From positions 62,001-126,000 of the forward strand of contig JAEZRE010000024.1 of NCBI GenBank assembly GCA_023412915.1: DNA of 64,000 bases, written 5' to 3'. The notes beneath the pieces are model-generated. The model saw only the letters and a program-made list of their open reading frames with translations. It searched no databases and was not told where the DNA came from. This document shows, in pieces, positions 35,691 through 45,190 of this stretch (positions are counted from its first letter, which is position 1; each line of letters begins with the position of its first letter). The position numbers and the translations under genes are program-made. The stretch comes from Bacillota bacterium (GTDB lineage: Bacteria; Bacillota; Clostridia; Acetivibrionales; DTU013).

Positions 35691-35781
35691 AGCTTCCCGG
35701 CTCACGGGGAATATAAAAACCTCAGGGCAGCATGCGGCAAATTCCCCGCTTGATACAAAAACACAAAGTTTACTTCGGATA

Positions 35782-35813
35782 AGAGAACTCCATACGGACG
35801 GAGTTCTTTTTTT
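35782..35813 (+). terminator. Rho-independent terminator
   Basis: AGAACTCC and GGAGTTCT arms with an 8-base loop and a run of eight T's, 92 bases after the kinase-like gene. Confidence 0.88.
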
Positions 35814-35897
35814 ATGCCATTGATATCCCCTGTGTTCCCAACCTGCACCACCTTTCATATTATGTATTGTTGACTTATGTAAATGAAGGGTGGTCAT

Positions 35898-36716
35898 ATG
35901 GAAGCTTTAAAAATAGGCGATGTAGTTACTAGAAAATCCTATGGCGGCGATATCCATTTCAAAATAACGGAAATAACAAGCAACAGGAGCAGCGGCAAGA
36001 AAACATATCTATTGAAGGGAATGTTGTACCGTATCCTGGCCGATTCAGAAGAAGGCGACCTGGAATGGAAAAGTCCCGAGGAGGTGGACAGGGAGCTGAG
36101 GAGCAGGCTTTCGACAGAAGGCATACACCACATGTCACGGGGCTCCTCTCCCTTCGGTGCTTTTAAAAGGGTGCGGGGAAGATCGGGCACGATCCTGCAT
36201 GTCGATTCAAGCGCCGATTTCATGGAGATGTGCCTGAAATATTATGAGGACGCCAAAATAAGGGCAGTTGGCCGCGTGATCCCGGAGAGCGACCAGGCGG
36301 GGAGTATAAGGTCGCTGCTTGCAGCTACGAAGGCTGACATCCTCGTTGCGACCGGCCATGACGGTTTAAAAAAGAATGCGGTCAAAATGAATTCGATTGA
36401 CAGCTACCGAAACTCCCGCTTTTTCATCCAGACTGCGCAGGAAGCCAGAAAATTCGAGCCCAGCTACGATAAGCTTTGTATATTCTCGGGAGCGTGCCAG
36501 TCCTATTTCGAAGGAATAATGGAGGCAGGAGCGAACTTCGCAAGCTCTCCGGGCAGGATACTGATCCATGCGCTCGACCCGGCAAAGGTGGGCGACCGTA
36601 TCGCGCTGACCGATTCCAGATACTATGTTTCACCGGAGCAGGTAGCCAGACTTACACAATCGGGTGCAAAAGGAATCGGCGGTGTAAAGTCAAAAGGACA
36701 TTTCATACTGCAGTAG
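35898..36716 (+). CDS. yabG: YabG sporulation-specific protease
   Basis: 272 residues. The sequence follows YabG: 'IGDVVTRKSYGGDIHFKI' opening, 'AVGRVIPESDQAGSI', 'ATGHDGLKKN', 'IFSGACQSYFEGIMEAGANFASSPGRILIHALDP' and the 'GIGGV.SKGHF' end. YabG is a peptidase made late in the mother cell that trims coat proteins and, in clostridia, pre-germination proteins such as CspBAC and SleC precursors. The ATG at 35898 is preferred: an earlier ATG at 35883 lacks a ribosome binding site. It stands alone here. Confidence 0.93.
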   Translation: MEALKIGDVVTRKSYGGDIHFKITEITSNRSSGKKTYLLKGMLYRILADSEEGDLEWKSPEEVDRELRSRLSTEGIHHMSRGSSPFGAFKRVRGRSGTILHVDSSADFMEMCLKYYEDAKIRAVGRVIPESDQAGSIRSLLAATKADILVATGHDGLKKNAVKMNSIDSYRNSRFFIQTAQEARKFEPSYDKLCIFSGACQSYFEGIMEAGANFASSPGRILIHALDPAKVGDRIALTDSRYYVSPEQVARLTQSGAKGIGGVKSKGHFILQ

Positions 36717-36773
36717 GATATGAGAATCCACAAATAAAAACCGCCGATGCAACAACTACAAAATTTCAACAAG

Positions 36774-36802
36774 AAGCACGCTGAGGTTGGATCAGCGTGC
36801 TT
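36774..36802. terminator. Hairpin between convergent genes
   Basis: AAGCACGCTGA and TCAGCGTGCTT form a perfect 11-base stem with a 7-base loop, between yabG and the convergent YcdB/SLH gene. U-tracts are weak, but the position suggests shared termination. Confidence 0.65.
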
Positions 36803-36852
36803 CCTGTTCAAAGAGAGGTCTTTAGCCAATTATGAGGAGGGCGCATTAAATT

Positions 36853-39006
36853 CTATGACTGCAGGTAATTGTATATCATTGTCGCGCTTTCGCCTCTTGT
36901 AAGCTTTGCCTTCGGGTCGAAACTGCCGGTCCTGCCGACGATGCCGAGGCCGGCCGCAATAGCGACATATCCTGTCAGGCTCGGGTTTATGCTCGCCTTA
37001 TCCTTGTAGCCGATATTGAATATGCCCTTGATATCCGCTACCTTATCATACTTCATCGCCCGCACAAGGTATTTTACGGCTTCCTCCCTCGTCACGTTGG
37101 CTGCCGGCGCTTTCTCTCCGGCTTTTATGACGCCTTCGCGCTGAAGGAACGCATATAGATCATCGCTGTCCCGATTTGTACCCTTCAGAGGGAGCACAGG
37201 TGCGTAGTAATTAAGAGTTTTCGACAACAGCGTCAGGAAGTCAAGCTGCGTAATAGCGGCATTGGGTTTGAACTGGCTGCCTTCAAGATAGATGCCATTG
37301 TCGGCAAGCACCATGATCTGTTTTTCGGCAGCATTACCCTTTATATCGGTATAATTGACTTTTACTGCTTCCTTGAATTCGGAGCCGTCAGGGTTGAGAA
37401 GCACTCCGTTGGTTGCCGATACAACCGGCGGCTTTTCGTTTTTGAGCACATATACGAGCACAGCTTTGGCATTCCCGCTGGAAATGGGCGGAAGGACCTT
37501 TGCGTTGCTGCCGCTATCCGTATAGTCCAGCTTGTATTGCTGTTCGAGACCCACCTTATCGAACAAGCTGTCGGTAGCCCCATCCAGGCTTATGACCTTA
37601 TTGTTCGGGAAGCCGGTATTGAACCAATTCAAATTGAAGCCGGTAATCTTACCGCTCATATTGTCATAGCTGATGGTTATTCCGTTATCCGGGAACGGTA
37701 TCCCGTTCACCATCCTGTAATAGGCAAAGCTATAATATGAACTCTGTGCCGAATCGGACAAATAACTTTCGGAGGCCAGTTTGTCATACTCTGTCTGCTT
37801 GGTGTACTGAGGGTAATACTTGTTCAGGAAGGCATCCGCTTCAGCCTTCGCCGTCTTTAGGTCGCTTATGGGCTTGGTATTTTGATTCACAGGGGTTCCA
37901 CCGTTAAATCCGGTAATGAGCCCGGTCTTAGCATCTATCATAACACTGACATACTCGGTGTTGATATTCTTTTCAGCATCCTGTTTTACAAAATAGAGCG
38001 ACCACGAATACTGTGTCTTATCCGGCCAGCCACTGTTGAGGTAATAGCTCTGCAACTTGAAGCTGTCCGTAAGCCCGAGAAATTCGCTGGCACGCGCCAG
38101 TTTCTCGGCTTCCTCCTGGGATATGAGCTTGGAGGCCTCTTCCACGGCCTTAAGCTCCTCGGGGCTCAGCTGTACGCCCGCCGCCGTCTCCACAGCGGCC
38201 CTTTGCTTCGCCGTTGCCATCGAATCATTGTACATAATACCATAATCGGAGGAAGTGCGGCGTTTTTCCCCTGTGAAGGCATCGATGCCGAAGCTGCCGT
38301 TATCATATATGGGGGCATATGCAAGATAAGTATTCAGCACATCGTCGACCTGTGCATATTTGTAAATCAGACGAAGCCCGAGATTCTCAGCATATGCTTT
38401 TTGAGCATCTTTAAGCGACATGGCGCCCGCAGCCGAGGGGAAAGATGTTATGTCGGTCCACTGGCGCGAATAGCTCTGCAGCGCGCCTGTATCACGGTTT
38501 ATGTAAACAGTGACCCTGTCGTTATAGAACGGGATACCGTTTACGACCCTGTAATAATTCATATAATAGCCGGAATCCATGATGCTGTTCCGGTTGGCCT
38601 CTTCATACCTGAGCTGTTTCATCAGGCCGGGCTCTATGGATTCTATGTAATGTCCCGCTTTGGCCAACGCATCCTGCCTGCTGAGCTTGGGCAGCTTGCC
38701 CGTCTGCTTGTAGTCATCCTGCGCGTATTTGCTGTAGTTGATCACCATTCCGTCTTCATCTATCGTTACATAGATGCTGACAGTATTCATTTTGTCCTTG
38801 CTGTTCCAGCTAAGCTGGTATACCTTCTTCTCGCCGCTCGTACCGATATTCGACTGGAACGAATAGTCGTCCGGTATCGCAAACTTCGTTTTGGCGATCT
38901 TAATCGCATTTTCAAGCTCCTTATCCATAGCGGCAAAACCGCCTAAGGGTAGAGCAAGAGTAAATATGAAAGCTATTGTCAATAATAATGCCAGTTTCCT
39001 TTTCAA
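36853..39006 (-). CDS. Secreted YcdB/YcdC-repeat protein with C-terminal SLH domains
   Basis: 717 residues. Signal peptide (1-25, cleaved after GFAA). Two or more YcdB/YcdC (PepSY-like) modules fill about 30-530, shown by repeated 'YYRMVNGIPF..N.ITI' units ('YYRVVNGIPFYNDRVTV' and 'YYRMVNGIPFPDNGITI'). Residues about 560-717 hold three S-layer homology segments, the last 'IVGRTGSFDPKAKLTRGESATMIYNYL'. It should be exported and anchored to the cell-wall secondary polymer. PepSY modules often inhibit or chaperone peptidases; the role here is unknown. It uses a TTG start nine bases after AAAGGA. Confidence 0.9.
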   Translation of the reverse strand: MKRKLALLLTIAFIFTLALPLGGFAAMDKELENAIKIAKTKFAIPDDYSFQSNIGTSGEKKVYQLSWNSKDKMNTVSIYVTIDEDGMVINYSKYAQDDYKQTGKLPKLSRQDALAKAGHYIESIEPGLMKQLRYEEANRNSIMDSGYYMNYYRVVNGIPFYNDRVTVYINRDTGALQSYSRQWTDITSFPSAAGAMSLKDAQKAYAENLGLRLIYKYAQVDDVLNTYLAYAPIYDNGSFGIDAFTGEKRRTSSDYGIMYNDSMATAKQRAAVETAAGVQLSPEELKAVEEASKLISQEEAEKLARASEFLGLTDSFKLQSYYLNSGWPDKTQYSWSLYFVKQDAEKNINTEYVSVMIDAKTGLITGFNGGTPVNQNTKPISDLKTAKAEADAFLNKYYPQYTKQTEYDKLASESYLSDSAQSSYYSFAYYRMVNGIPFPDNGITISYDNMSGKITGFNLNWFNTGFPNNKVISLDGATDSLFDKVGLEQQYKLDYTDSGSNAKVLPPISSGNAKAVLVYVLKNEKPPVVSATNGVLLNPDGSEFKEAVKVNYTDIKGNAAEKQIMVLADNGIYLEGSQFKPNAAITQLDFLTLLSKTLNYYAPVLPLKGTNRDSDDLYAFLQREGVIKAGEKAPAANVTREEAVKYLVRAMKYDKVADIKGIFNIGYKDKASINPSLTGYVAIAAGLGIVGRTGSFDPKAKLTRGESATMIYNYLQS

Positions 39007-39200
39007 ATGGATCAGTCCTTTACATTTTTATATTGTTTGTGTTTGCCGGCACAAAATATTAGACTTGCAGTTTTATATTAAGTTCCATGTTTTAGAATTT
39101 TTTAGTCTGAATTTACCTGTAATGGCAAAGGCAGCATTGCGGTGAATGCCCGATTCTGCTATCATAGAGGAAATGCTGCTTTGACGAAAGCTGATGAAAA

Positions 39201-39866
39201 ATGACGGAATTTGCCGCACTTGATAATGAAATTGAGCTTAGCCATTATGATCCGGATACTACATTGACACAGCTGTCGGCTGAACTCGACAGTTTCAGGC
39301 TGACAAGCGGCCTGAAGTCCAGCGGATGCAAAGGCTGCGGGGGCTGCTGCAGCGATAATATTCCGGTGCTCGGCCCGGATATCGATATGCTTTTAAAGGG
39401 TTTTGGATTAGGCCTGGAGCAAGCTGCCGGAGAACTGTTCATAATGCCCGAGAAACCCGACATCAAGGCAAGACGCAAGGCGATAAGCGAAATGTCGGAA
39501 TCTGCCCGGATATCGCAATTGGAAGCCGCGTTGCTGTTCGAATATAATAACGCCGAGCCAATAATACTTGCGAAACAGGATACGGGAGAATGCTGCCTGC
39601 TTAAGAACAACATGTGCTCACATTACATGATCCGCCCGTATAGCTGCGGCCTGTATCTGTGCGATATGGGCGAGCGCCTTTCATATATCCAGGAAATGAT
39701 AATCCGGCAGGGTACCTGGTACGCCTACGCGAAACTGGGCTGGATCAGCGAAAGCGAGATACCTCACAACCCGTTCCTCAAGAGTGATTCCTACGACAAG
39801 CTGCTTATCTCCGACTTCGAATTCAAGCTCGACAATACACTGGACCAACTGTTTTTTTATTTCTAG
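39201..39866 (+). CDS. YkgJ family cysteine-cluster protein
   Basis: 221 residues. It has 'CKGCGGCCSD' (about 43-52) and later cysteines in 'GECCLLKNNMCSHY..RPYSCGLYLC', the pattern of the YkgJ/UPF0153 family of putative zinc- or iron-chelating proteins. Function of the family is unclear. The ribosome binding site is weak. It is convergent with the glycosidase gene and divergent from the YcdB/SLH gene. Confidence 0.85.
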   Translation: MTEFAALDNEIELSHYDPDTTLTQLSAELDSFRLTSGLKSSGCKGCGGCCSDNIPVLGPDIDMLLKGFGLGLEQAAGELFIMPEKPDIKARRKAISEMSESARISQLEAALLFEYNNAEPIILAKQDTGECCLLKNNMCSHYMIRPYSCGLYLCDMGERLSYIQEMIIRQGTWYAYAKLGWISESEIPHNPFLKSDSYDKLLISDFEFKLDNTLDQLFFYF

Positions 39867-39975
39867 TACTGTGACAGGGTGGACAGGGAGGATTCGTTGG
39901 TGGATAGGAGCGGCTGTATGGATGCTTGATGAAGCGACTTAGCGGTGCATGGCGAATGCAGGATCAAGGTAAGGC

Positions 39976-39999
39976 AAATCCGCCACGGATGGCGGATTT
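39976..39999. repeat. Short perfect hairpin
   Basis: AAATCCGCC and GGCGGATTT with a 6-base loop, without a T-run, in the 262-base gap between convergent genes. Possibly terminates transcription or is a small dispersed palindrome. The rest of the gap holds no gene that I can support. Confidence 0.5.
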
Positions 40000-40128
40000 A
40001 GCCGGATACGGCAGGATGCCGTTGGAGGCGGCCGAACAAAGCAGAGCATTAGCCTTGAACCGCTCGGAGCTTTCATCCCGCATCCTTACAGCCGCTCCTA
40101 TCCCCAATTCATTTATCTGCCCTACTTA

Positions 40129-41322
40129 TCACTCACCGGCCAGTACAACTATGCCGCCTGCCAGTTCCCTCTCCTGGCCCCCATAGGAAGGCCTGTTTAC
40201 CAGCTTGCCCTCGAGCAGCATCTCCGTCGATGCGCCGCCGTCCAGCATTGCCGCGTCACTGGCGCCGCAGCCCACAAGATATTCAGCCAGCTCCTGCCCG
40301 GTAAAGCCCGCGCTATAGCTGGGCTGCCTGCCGTCGACCGTCAGTAGGAGCACCGTCCCGTCTGCCTTAATACCGACAGCGGTCCTCGGGTCCCTGTTGG
40401 TCATGATTCCGACCCATGCGTCCTTTTCCTTAACTACCGGCATCCCGCTCCTGACCAGCCAGCTGCCGCATTCATAGGCCTGCATATCCGCGGCGATCTC
40501 AGGGCTGTGAATGAGCTTTACACGGTCGCCTTCCTTTATGGGCAGCTCTACTCCGGAATACTTAATCGTGTCGAAAAAGGAGATAAGCATCCCGTTTTCA
40601 GGTATCCCGGCCTCGCCGGAATAATCCGCGATTTTTGTGACCACTCCATTTACAACTGTCGCCGTTATGTTCCTTTTCTGCGCCCTGTTGCTTTTTCCGT
40701 AAACAGGCGTATAGACTATTGTCTGTTTACCCAGTGCAGTAACATTCAAACCGTCGACAGACAAAGCTCCGGCCCCTTCTCCATATTCCAGCGACAAATT
40801 GCTGTCTATCTCTTTCAATGCCGCCTTTCCGCCTTCGAGCGTAAAAACAGGGTATTTCCCCGTAGAGTCCGTACACAGCTCCCCGTTGATGACGACCATA
40901 CCCGAGGGTTGTCCGTAAACGTGGAAAAAGCCTCCGTTTACAGCTGCATAAGCATTTTTGCGCTTTGCCATCGCGCTTAGCTTTTCAAAACCATATATGA
41001 GGTCATATGACAGCACCGGCACGATTTTGACTCCCGGTACGCCGGGATCGATCTCGAGCAGGTTGATCTCCTGCCTGAGACCGTTCAGAGTCTCCGATCT
41101 ATGTGTATACCTGACCGCATCTCTAGCGTCCTGTGCTTTGGATGTCGTGCCCCGCGTCTCCGTCCCTGTTTGCGCCGCGTTGCTTCCGTCTGGTTCCCCG
41201 CTTTTGCCGGGGTTTTCCGTTACAAATAAAAAATGTCCGACATAGATCAATATGAGGGACATTACGATCAATAACGTTGTTGATATGTATTTTTTAATTT
41301 TATTATTTTCCGTTTTCTTCAC
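40129..41322 (-). CDS. Membrane-anchored phosphodiester glycosidase (NAGPA domain)
   Basis: 397 residues. One N-terminal membrane helix (13-32), a Ser/Thr/Gly linker, then the NAGPA-type domain with 'YAAVNGGFFHVYGQPSGMVVINGEL', 'DPRTAVGIKADGTVLLLTVDGRQPSYSAGFT' and 'ASDAAMLDGGASTEMLLEGKLVNRPS'. The family cleaves phosphodiester-linked sugars, in wall or capsule turnover. A GTG start overlaps the end of the flagellar rod-binding gene by 20 bases, so it is the last gene of the flhO-flhP transcript. Confidence 0.88.
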   Translation of the reverse strand: MKKTENNKIKKYISTTLLIVMSLILIYVGHFLFVTENPGKSGEPDGSNAAQTGTETRGTTSKAQDARDAVRYTHRSETLNGLRQEINLLEIDPGVPGVKIVPVLSYDLIYGFEKLSAMAKRKNAYAAVNGGFFHVYGQPSGMVVINGELCTDSTGKYPVFTLEGGKAALKEIDSNLSLEYGEGAGALSVDGLNVTALGKQTIVYTPVYGKSNRAQKRNITATVVNGVVTKIADYSGEAGIPENGMLISFFDTIKYSGVELPIKEGDRVKLIHSPEIAADMQAYECGSWLVRSGMPVVKEKDAWVGIMTNRDPRTAVGIKADGTVLLLTVDGRQPSYSAGFTGQELAEYLVGCGASDAAMLDGGASTEMLLEGKLVNRPSYGGQERELAGGIVVLAGE

Positions 41323-41887
41323 TCACAGGCTCGCTTTCCTGCATGATTTCGGCGTCTCCCGAGCCATCGGCGCCGGTGTCGGGCGTTTTTGACGGTTTCG
41401 CCGCGCTATCCGCAACGCCGGCTTCTCCCGAAGCCTTTGCAGCCGGTGTTCCCGTCTCCGACGACGCCGCAGCGGGCCGCGCTGCTCCGGCCGGATCGAC
41501 AGTGCCTTGCGCTCCTGTATAGGCAGCCTTGCCGTACTGCCTTGAAAGCTGCTTGTAAAGCGATTCGGCCAGGCCGAAGCTCCCAGTCTTCGACGCCTGC
41601 TTCATCAGCTCGTCGTCCTCCATCGACTGGAATATATCCATCCCCGGGTCCTCTTCCATCAGGTCGGACTTGACCACGGTCGCCTTCATCTGCTTGTACA
41701 TCATGCTGAGCATGATTGATTCGAATTCCTGGCAGGCTTGCTTAAGCGCTTTGTCATCGTTATTCCTGGCCGCTTCCTCCAGTTTTTTGGCGAAAGTATC
41801 ATCGGAGGACTGTTCCGCAGATTGTACCGCGTTTCCCGTTATGTTTTGCGTTATACTGCCAGTTATGCTTCCAATGACTGAATCCAT
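41303..41887 (-). CDS. Flagellar rod-binding protein (FlgJ N-terminal type)
   Basis: 194 residues. Residues about 35-110 match the rod-binding domain: 'KQACQEFESIMLSMMYKQMKATV' then 'MDIFQSMEDDELMKQASKTGSFGLAESLYKQL'. There is no muramidase domain, as usual outside Proteobacteria. The Pro/Ala/Ser/Thr/Glu-rich tail (115-194) is low complexity. It follows flhO and flhP, so it likely helps assemble the same rod. AAGGGG precedes the ATG by nine bases. Confidence 0.88.
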   Translation of the reverse strand: MDSVIGSITGSITQNITGNAVQSAEQSSDDTFAKKLEEAARNNDDKALKQACQEFESIMLSMMYKQMKATVVKSDLMEEDPGMDIFQSMEDDELMKQASKTGSFGLAESLYKQLSRQYGKAAYTGAQGTVDPAGAARPAAASSETGTPAAKASGEAGVADSAAKPSKTPDTGADGSGDAEIMQESEPVSEENGK

Positions 41888-41940
41888 AATGCCAAGCCCC
41901 TTTTTATCGTCCCCGGTTTTATTCCCGCAAAATCATTTTA

Positions 41941-42741
41941 TTACCTTCTGAGATTGTTGGCAAGGCCGAGCATCTCGTCGGAGGACTGGATAGCCTTCGA
42001 ATTCAGTTCATAGGCTCTTTGCGCAACAATCAGCTTGACCATCTCCTCAACCGTTTGCACATTGGATGATTCGAGGAAGTTCTGGTTTATCAGGCTTTTC
42101 TGCGTAGAGTCGAGCGCCATGACAGGTTCGCCCGTCGCTTGATTTGCCTTGTATAGGTTATGCCCCATATTTTCAAGACCTTCCGGGTTGTCGAAATAAG
42201 CCAAACCCATTACCTGACCTGTCGGCTGGTACATGCCGTTTTCGTCCAGATAACTCAGCTCGCCGGTCTGCGATATGTTAAGCTTTGAAAGCTCGCCATC
42301 CAACATTATCGGATTTCCCGTATCATCCAGCACAGCGTAGCCGTCGGCAGTAGCCAGCATCTTTCCGGCGTCGGTAAGACTAACTTTAAAGCTGCCGTCC
42401 CTCGAATAATTCACTTCGCCTGTAGGTCCCTGCACCATGAAAAAGGCCTCGCCGTCTATGTAAAAGTCCAGCGGATTGCCCGTTTCTTCGGGACTCCCCT
42501 TTGTGAAGTCCTTTACCGTAGCAACGGCAGTCGTACCATGCCCAACCTGCAGGTTTACGGGCTTTCCGCCGTCCGGCAGCACGTTCGCCCTGTCCATAGT
42601 TTCATAAAGCAGATCCTTGAACTCTGCCCTGTCCTTTTTAAACGCAGTGGTATTTACATTCGCCAGATTGTTAGAAATAATGTCGACGTTCATCTGCTGT
42701 GCCTGCATACCCGAAGCTGCTGTCCAAAGTGCTCTCATCAT
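41941..42741 (-). CDS. flhP: Flagellar basal-body rod protein FlhP/FlgG type
   Basis: 266 residues. N-terminal rod motif 'MMRALWTAASGMQAQQMNVDIISNNLANVNTTAFKKDRAEF' and the C-terminal 'LESSNVQTVEEMVKLIVAQRAYELNSKAIQSSDEMLGLANNL' identify a distal-rod (FlgG) protein. Order after mbl and flhO matches B. subtilis flhO-flhP. GGAGG lies nine bases before the ATG. Confidence 0.92.
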   Translation of the reverse strand: MMRALWTAASGMQAQQMNVDIISNNLANVNTTAFKKDRAEFKDLLYETMDRANVLPDGGKPVNLQVGHGTTAVATVKDFTKGSPEETGNPLDFYIDGEAFFMVQGPTGEVNYSRDGSFKVSLTDAGKMLATADGYAVLDDTGNPIMLDGELSKLNISQTGELSYLDENGMYQPTGQVMGLAYFDNPEGLENMGHNLYKANQATGEPVMALDSTQKSLINQNFLESSNVQTVEEMVKLIVAQRAYELNSKAIQSSDEMLGLANNLRR

Positions 42742-42766
42742 AATAACGTTCCTCCCCGTACGATCA

Positions 42767-43546
42767 TCATCTTACCGCTCCAACCTGGTTCACCGCTTTA
42801 TCAAGCGTGCCGTCGATAGCCTGCAGCACTTTCTGGTTCGCTTCATACGAGCGCAGCACCGTGATCATATCGACCATTTCTTTTACCGAATTTACGTTTG
42901 AAAGCTCCAGATAACCCTGCTGGACAGTTCCGGAAAAGCTCCGGGTCTCCGCTCCCGCATCGGCCTGGATCAGGTTCATTCCATATTTCCTCAACGCAGA
43001 TGTATCCGCGAATTCAGTCATCAGCAGTTTATCGACGATCTCTCCATTCTGTTCCACGGTGCCGTCCTCATTGACCGTGAAATCCCCGCTTTGCAGTGCT
43101 ATAGGGCCATTTTGACCCAGAACAGTATAACCGTCCCTTGTTACCAGCGTACCGTTCGAGCTTTTCGAGAACGAACCGTCTCTGGTGTAATATGCTTTGA
43201 TATTTCCGTTGGCATCCGGCACAGCCACTGTAAAGAAAGCATTGTCGCTTCCGCTGATCGCCATGTCAAGTTTGTTGTCCGTACGGCTCAGCTGGCCCTG
43301 GGTATAATAGGTATAAACCTGGCCCACGTCGCTGCCAAGCTGCATCGTTCCTATATCATGCACTGTTCCGGTGGGAACGTTGTAATCCTTTACTATTTTC
43401 GTCAATACATTGGGAAAGCTCTCCATCACGAGCGTATCCTTTTTATAGCCGCTCGTACTGGAATTGGCCATATTATTTGAAATGACATCCATCTTTTTTT
43501 CAAGAGACAGCATACTCCAGCCGGATGTATACAAGCCACGAACCAT
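42767..43546 (-). CDS. flhO: Flagellar basal-body rod protein FlhO/FlgF type
   Basis: 259 residues. 'MVRGLYTSGWSMLSLEKKMDVISNNMANSSTSGYKKD' at the start and 'LELSNVNSVKEMVDMITVLRSYEANQKVLQAIDGTLDKAVNQVG' at the end form the paired helices typical of FlgF/FlgG rod proteins. GGAG sits five bases before the ATG; a longer frame adds 15 codons without support. A SigD-type promoter lies about 90 bases upstream. Confidence 0.92.
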   Translation of the reverse strand: MVRGLYTSGWSMLSLEKKMDVISNNMANSSTSGYKKDTLVMESFPNVLTKIVKDYNVPTGTVHDIGTMQLGSDVGQVYTYYTQGQLSRTDNKLDMAISGSDNAFFTVAVPDANGNIKAYYTRDGSFSKSSNGTLVTRDGYTVLGQNGPIALQSGDFTVNEDGTVEQNGEIVDKLLMTEFADTSALRKYGMNLIQADAGAETRSFSGTVQQGYLELSNVNSVKEMVDMITVLRSYEANQKVLQAIDGTLDKAVNQVGAVR

Positions 43547-43631
43547 ATGAACTCCATGCGGGTCAAGCGCCGTCCGTGGCCGTAAACCCAACTAAAATCT
43601 ACTGATTTGCGCAGTCCATGCGCTATAATAC

Positions 43632-43658
43632 ATATCGGTAACCGCCCGGCATTATTTA
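43632..43658 (-). promoter_or_regulatory. SigD-type (sigma-28) promoter for flhO-flhP
   Basis: On the minus strand TAAA (43658-43655), 15-base spacer, ACCGATAT (43639-43632), seven of eight matching GCCGATAT. flhO and flhP belong to the SigD regulon in B. subtilis, which fits. Confidence 0.75.
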
Positions 43659-43701
43659 ACGGTTTTATGTAAAATTATCGAAGGACGGCAAGAAATCAAA
43701 A

Positions 43702-43723
43702 AACCGGGGTCAATACCCCGGTT
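43702..43723 (-). terminator. mbl terminator
   Basis: AACCGGGGT and ACCCCGGTT around a 4-base loop; on the minus strand it is followed by a run of T's. It lies 55 bases after the mbl stop. Confidence 0.85.
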
Positions 43724-43777
43724 TCAGTCAGATCATGTTCAGGATTCAAATCCTTGCTTTTTGACGATCCTGATTAT

Positions 43778-44806
43778 TTACTTTCTATATTTTGCCTCAG
43801 GTGCGGCGCTCTTCTCGATAACTTCAATGTCATTGAGCGCTTCGCCTGTACCGAGCGCCACGCATGAAATCGCATCGTCGGCTATAATTACGTTGATGCC
43901 CGTTTTTTCCTGCAACAGCTTATCCAGGCCATAAACCAGGCTTCCGCCTCCTGTCAGCACGATGCCCCTGTCGCTGATATCGGCGGCAAGTTCCGGCGGA
44001 GTTTTTTCAAGCACCGAGTGAACTGCCTCGATTATGCTTGAGATAGGCTCCTCCAATGCTTCCATCATCTCGGTCGATGTGACTGAAATGGTCTTGGGCA
44101 GTCCTGATATCAGGTTTCTTCCCCTTACGTCCATTGACACATCCTGTACCCTCGGATAGACAGTGCCGATATTTATCTTCAATTCTTCGGCAGTTCTCTC
44201 GCCTATCATGATATTGTGTTTTTTACGCATATACCTTACGATAGCTTCGTCGAATTTATCGCCCGCCACCTTGATTGAAGACGAAACAACGGTGCCACCC
44301 AGCGAAATAACCGCTATATCGGTCGTTCCCCCGCCAATGTCGACGACCATGCTGCCGCAGGCCTTGGTTATGTCTATACCGGCTCCTATCGCCGCCGCTA
44401 TAGGTTCCTCGATAAGGTAGGTTTTCCTTGCCCCTGCCTGCATCGCCGCGTCTATTACCGCGCGTCTTTCGACCTCGGTGACGCCGCTCGGCACGCAGAC
44501 CATGATTCTCGGCTTGAAAAGCCTGAAAACCTTATTCCCGCATATTTTATTTATAAAATATTTCAACATCCTCTCAGTGATGTCGTAATCAGAAATAACG
44601 CCATCCCTTAGAGGCCTGATCGCTACTATATTACCGGGCGTTCTGCCCAGCATGCGGCGAGCTTCCTCACCGACAGCCAGAAGTTTGTTTGAATTTTTAT
44701 CTATGGCAACCACGGAGGGTTCCCGAAGCACAATACCCTTTCCCTTGATGTAGACCAGCACGGAGGCCGTTCCCAGGTCAATTCCGATATCCTGTCCGAA
44801 GCCCAA
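43778..44806 (-). CDS. mbl: Mbl, MreB-like actin for cell shape
   Basis: 342 residues. Actin-fold motifs: 'DIGIDLGTASVLVY' (phosphate 1), 'VVDIGGGTTDIAVISLGG' (phosphate 2) and 'IVLTGGGSLVYGLD' (adenosine). Forms membrane-bound filaments that guide side-wall synthesis. The TTG start at 44806 is preferred because AAGGGG lies eight bases upstream and it aligns with Mbl; an upstream GTG overlaps that site. Gene order spoIIID-mbl-flhO-flhP is conserved with B. subtilis, which helps fix the identity of the broken spoIIID upstream. Confidence 0.94.
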   Translation of the reverse strand: MGFGQDIGIDLGTASVLVYIKGKGIVLREPSVVAIDKNSNKLLAVGEEARRMLGRTPGNIVAIRPLRDGVISDYDITERMLKYFINKICGNKVFRLFKPRIMVCVPSGVTEVERRAVIDAAMQAGARKTYLIEEPIAAAIGAGIDITKACGSMVVDIGGGTTDIAVISLGGTVVSSSIKVAGDKFDEAIVRYMRKKHNIMIGERTAEELKINIGTVYPRVQDVSMDVRGRNLISGLPKTISVTSTEMMEALEEPISSIIEAVHSVLEKTPPELAADISDRGIVLTGGGSLVYGLDKLLQEKTGINVIIADDAISCVALGTGEALNDIEVIEKSAAPEAKYRK

Positions 44807-44950
44807 TAATAACACCCCTTTGTTATGTCTTTTATATCATAAAGATGTAAAATTCTATCGAATTTTTACAAGAAAAGTTGCAGAACTCAATTCTAATATT
44901 ATCATAATATTACAATTATGCAACATCGGATTTTATGCCAATACGCGACA

Positions 44951-44979
44951 AAGCCGGGACAAATTGATTGCCCCGGCTT
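44951..44979 (-). terminator. Hairpin after spoIIID
   Basis: AAGCCGGGACAA and TTGCCCCGGCTT pair around ATTGA with one mismatch; only a weak T-run follows on the minus strand. Likely the terminator of spoIIID once the gene is restored. Confidence 0.6.
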
Positions 44980-45046
44980 CACCTTTTCTCGATTGCAAAT
45001 TCTATGCCGTTTCTCGACTGATTTCGATTTAGCGCTGCGTTTTTGC

Positions 45047-45190
45047 TTATTTACCCTGATATTTTGCCTTAGTCGCTTCTCCACCTCTTATATGTCTTTC
45101 CGCCTTATTTTCCTCGAGCACAATCCTCACTTCGTCCGCCAGCTCGGAATTCACCCTGGCAAGCCTCTCCGTGACATCCTTATGTACCGT
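45047..45190 (-). pseudogene. spoIIID: spoIIID, 3' part (C-terminal half of interrupted gene)
   Basis: The minus-strand frame from 45190 reads TVHKDVTERLARVNSELA and continues through 'RHIRGGEATKAKY' to QGK and a TAA at 45047-45049. This is the second half of SpoIIID: end of the recognition helix and the basic C-terminal helix that binds DNA. It has no start of its own. Joined at ACGGTACA to the 5' part at 48455-48342 it gives an unbroken 82-residue SpoIIID (B. subtilis has 93). No stop or frameshift has accumulated, which suggests continued selection. SpoIIID is the mother-cell regulator that acts between SigE and SigK. Confidence 0.93.

Noticed and set aside
37882..38946. A 354-codon plus-strand frame opposite the YcdB/SLH gene
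   Set aside because: No family resemblance and no ribosome binding site; it is the complement of a well-supported secreted protein gene with signal peptide and SLH domains.
44902..45084. A 60-codon minus-strand frame beginning MEKRLRQNIRV
   Set aside because: It is out of frame with the clear SpoIIID C-terminal coding sequence in the same place, lacks a ribosome binding site and runs through the hairpin after spoIIID.
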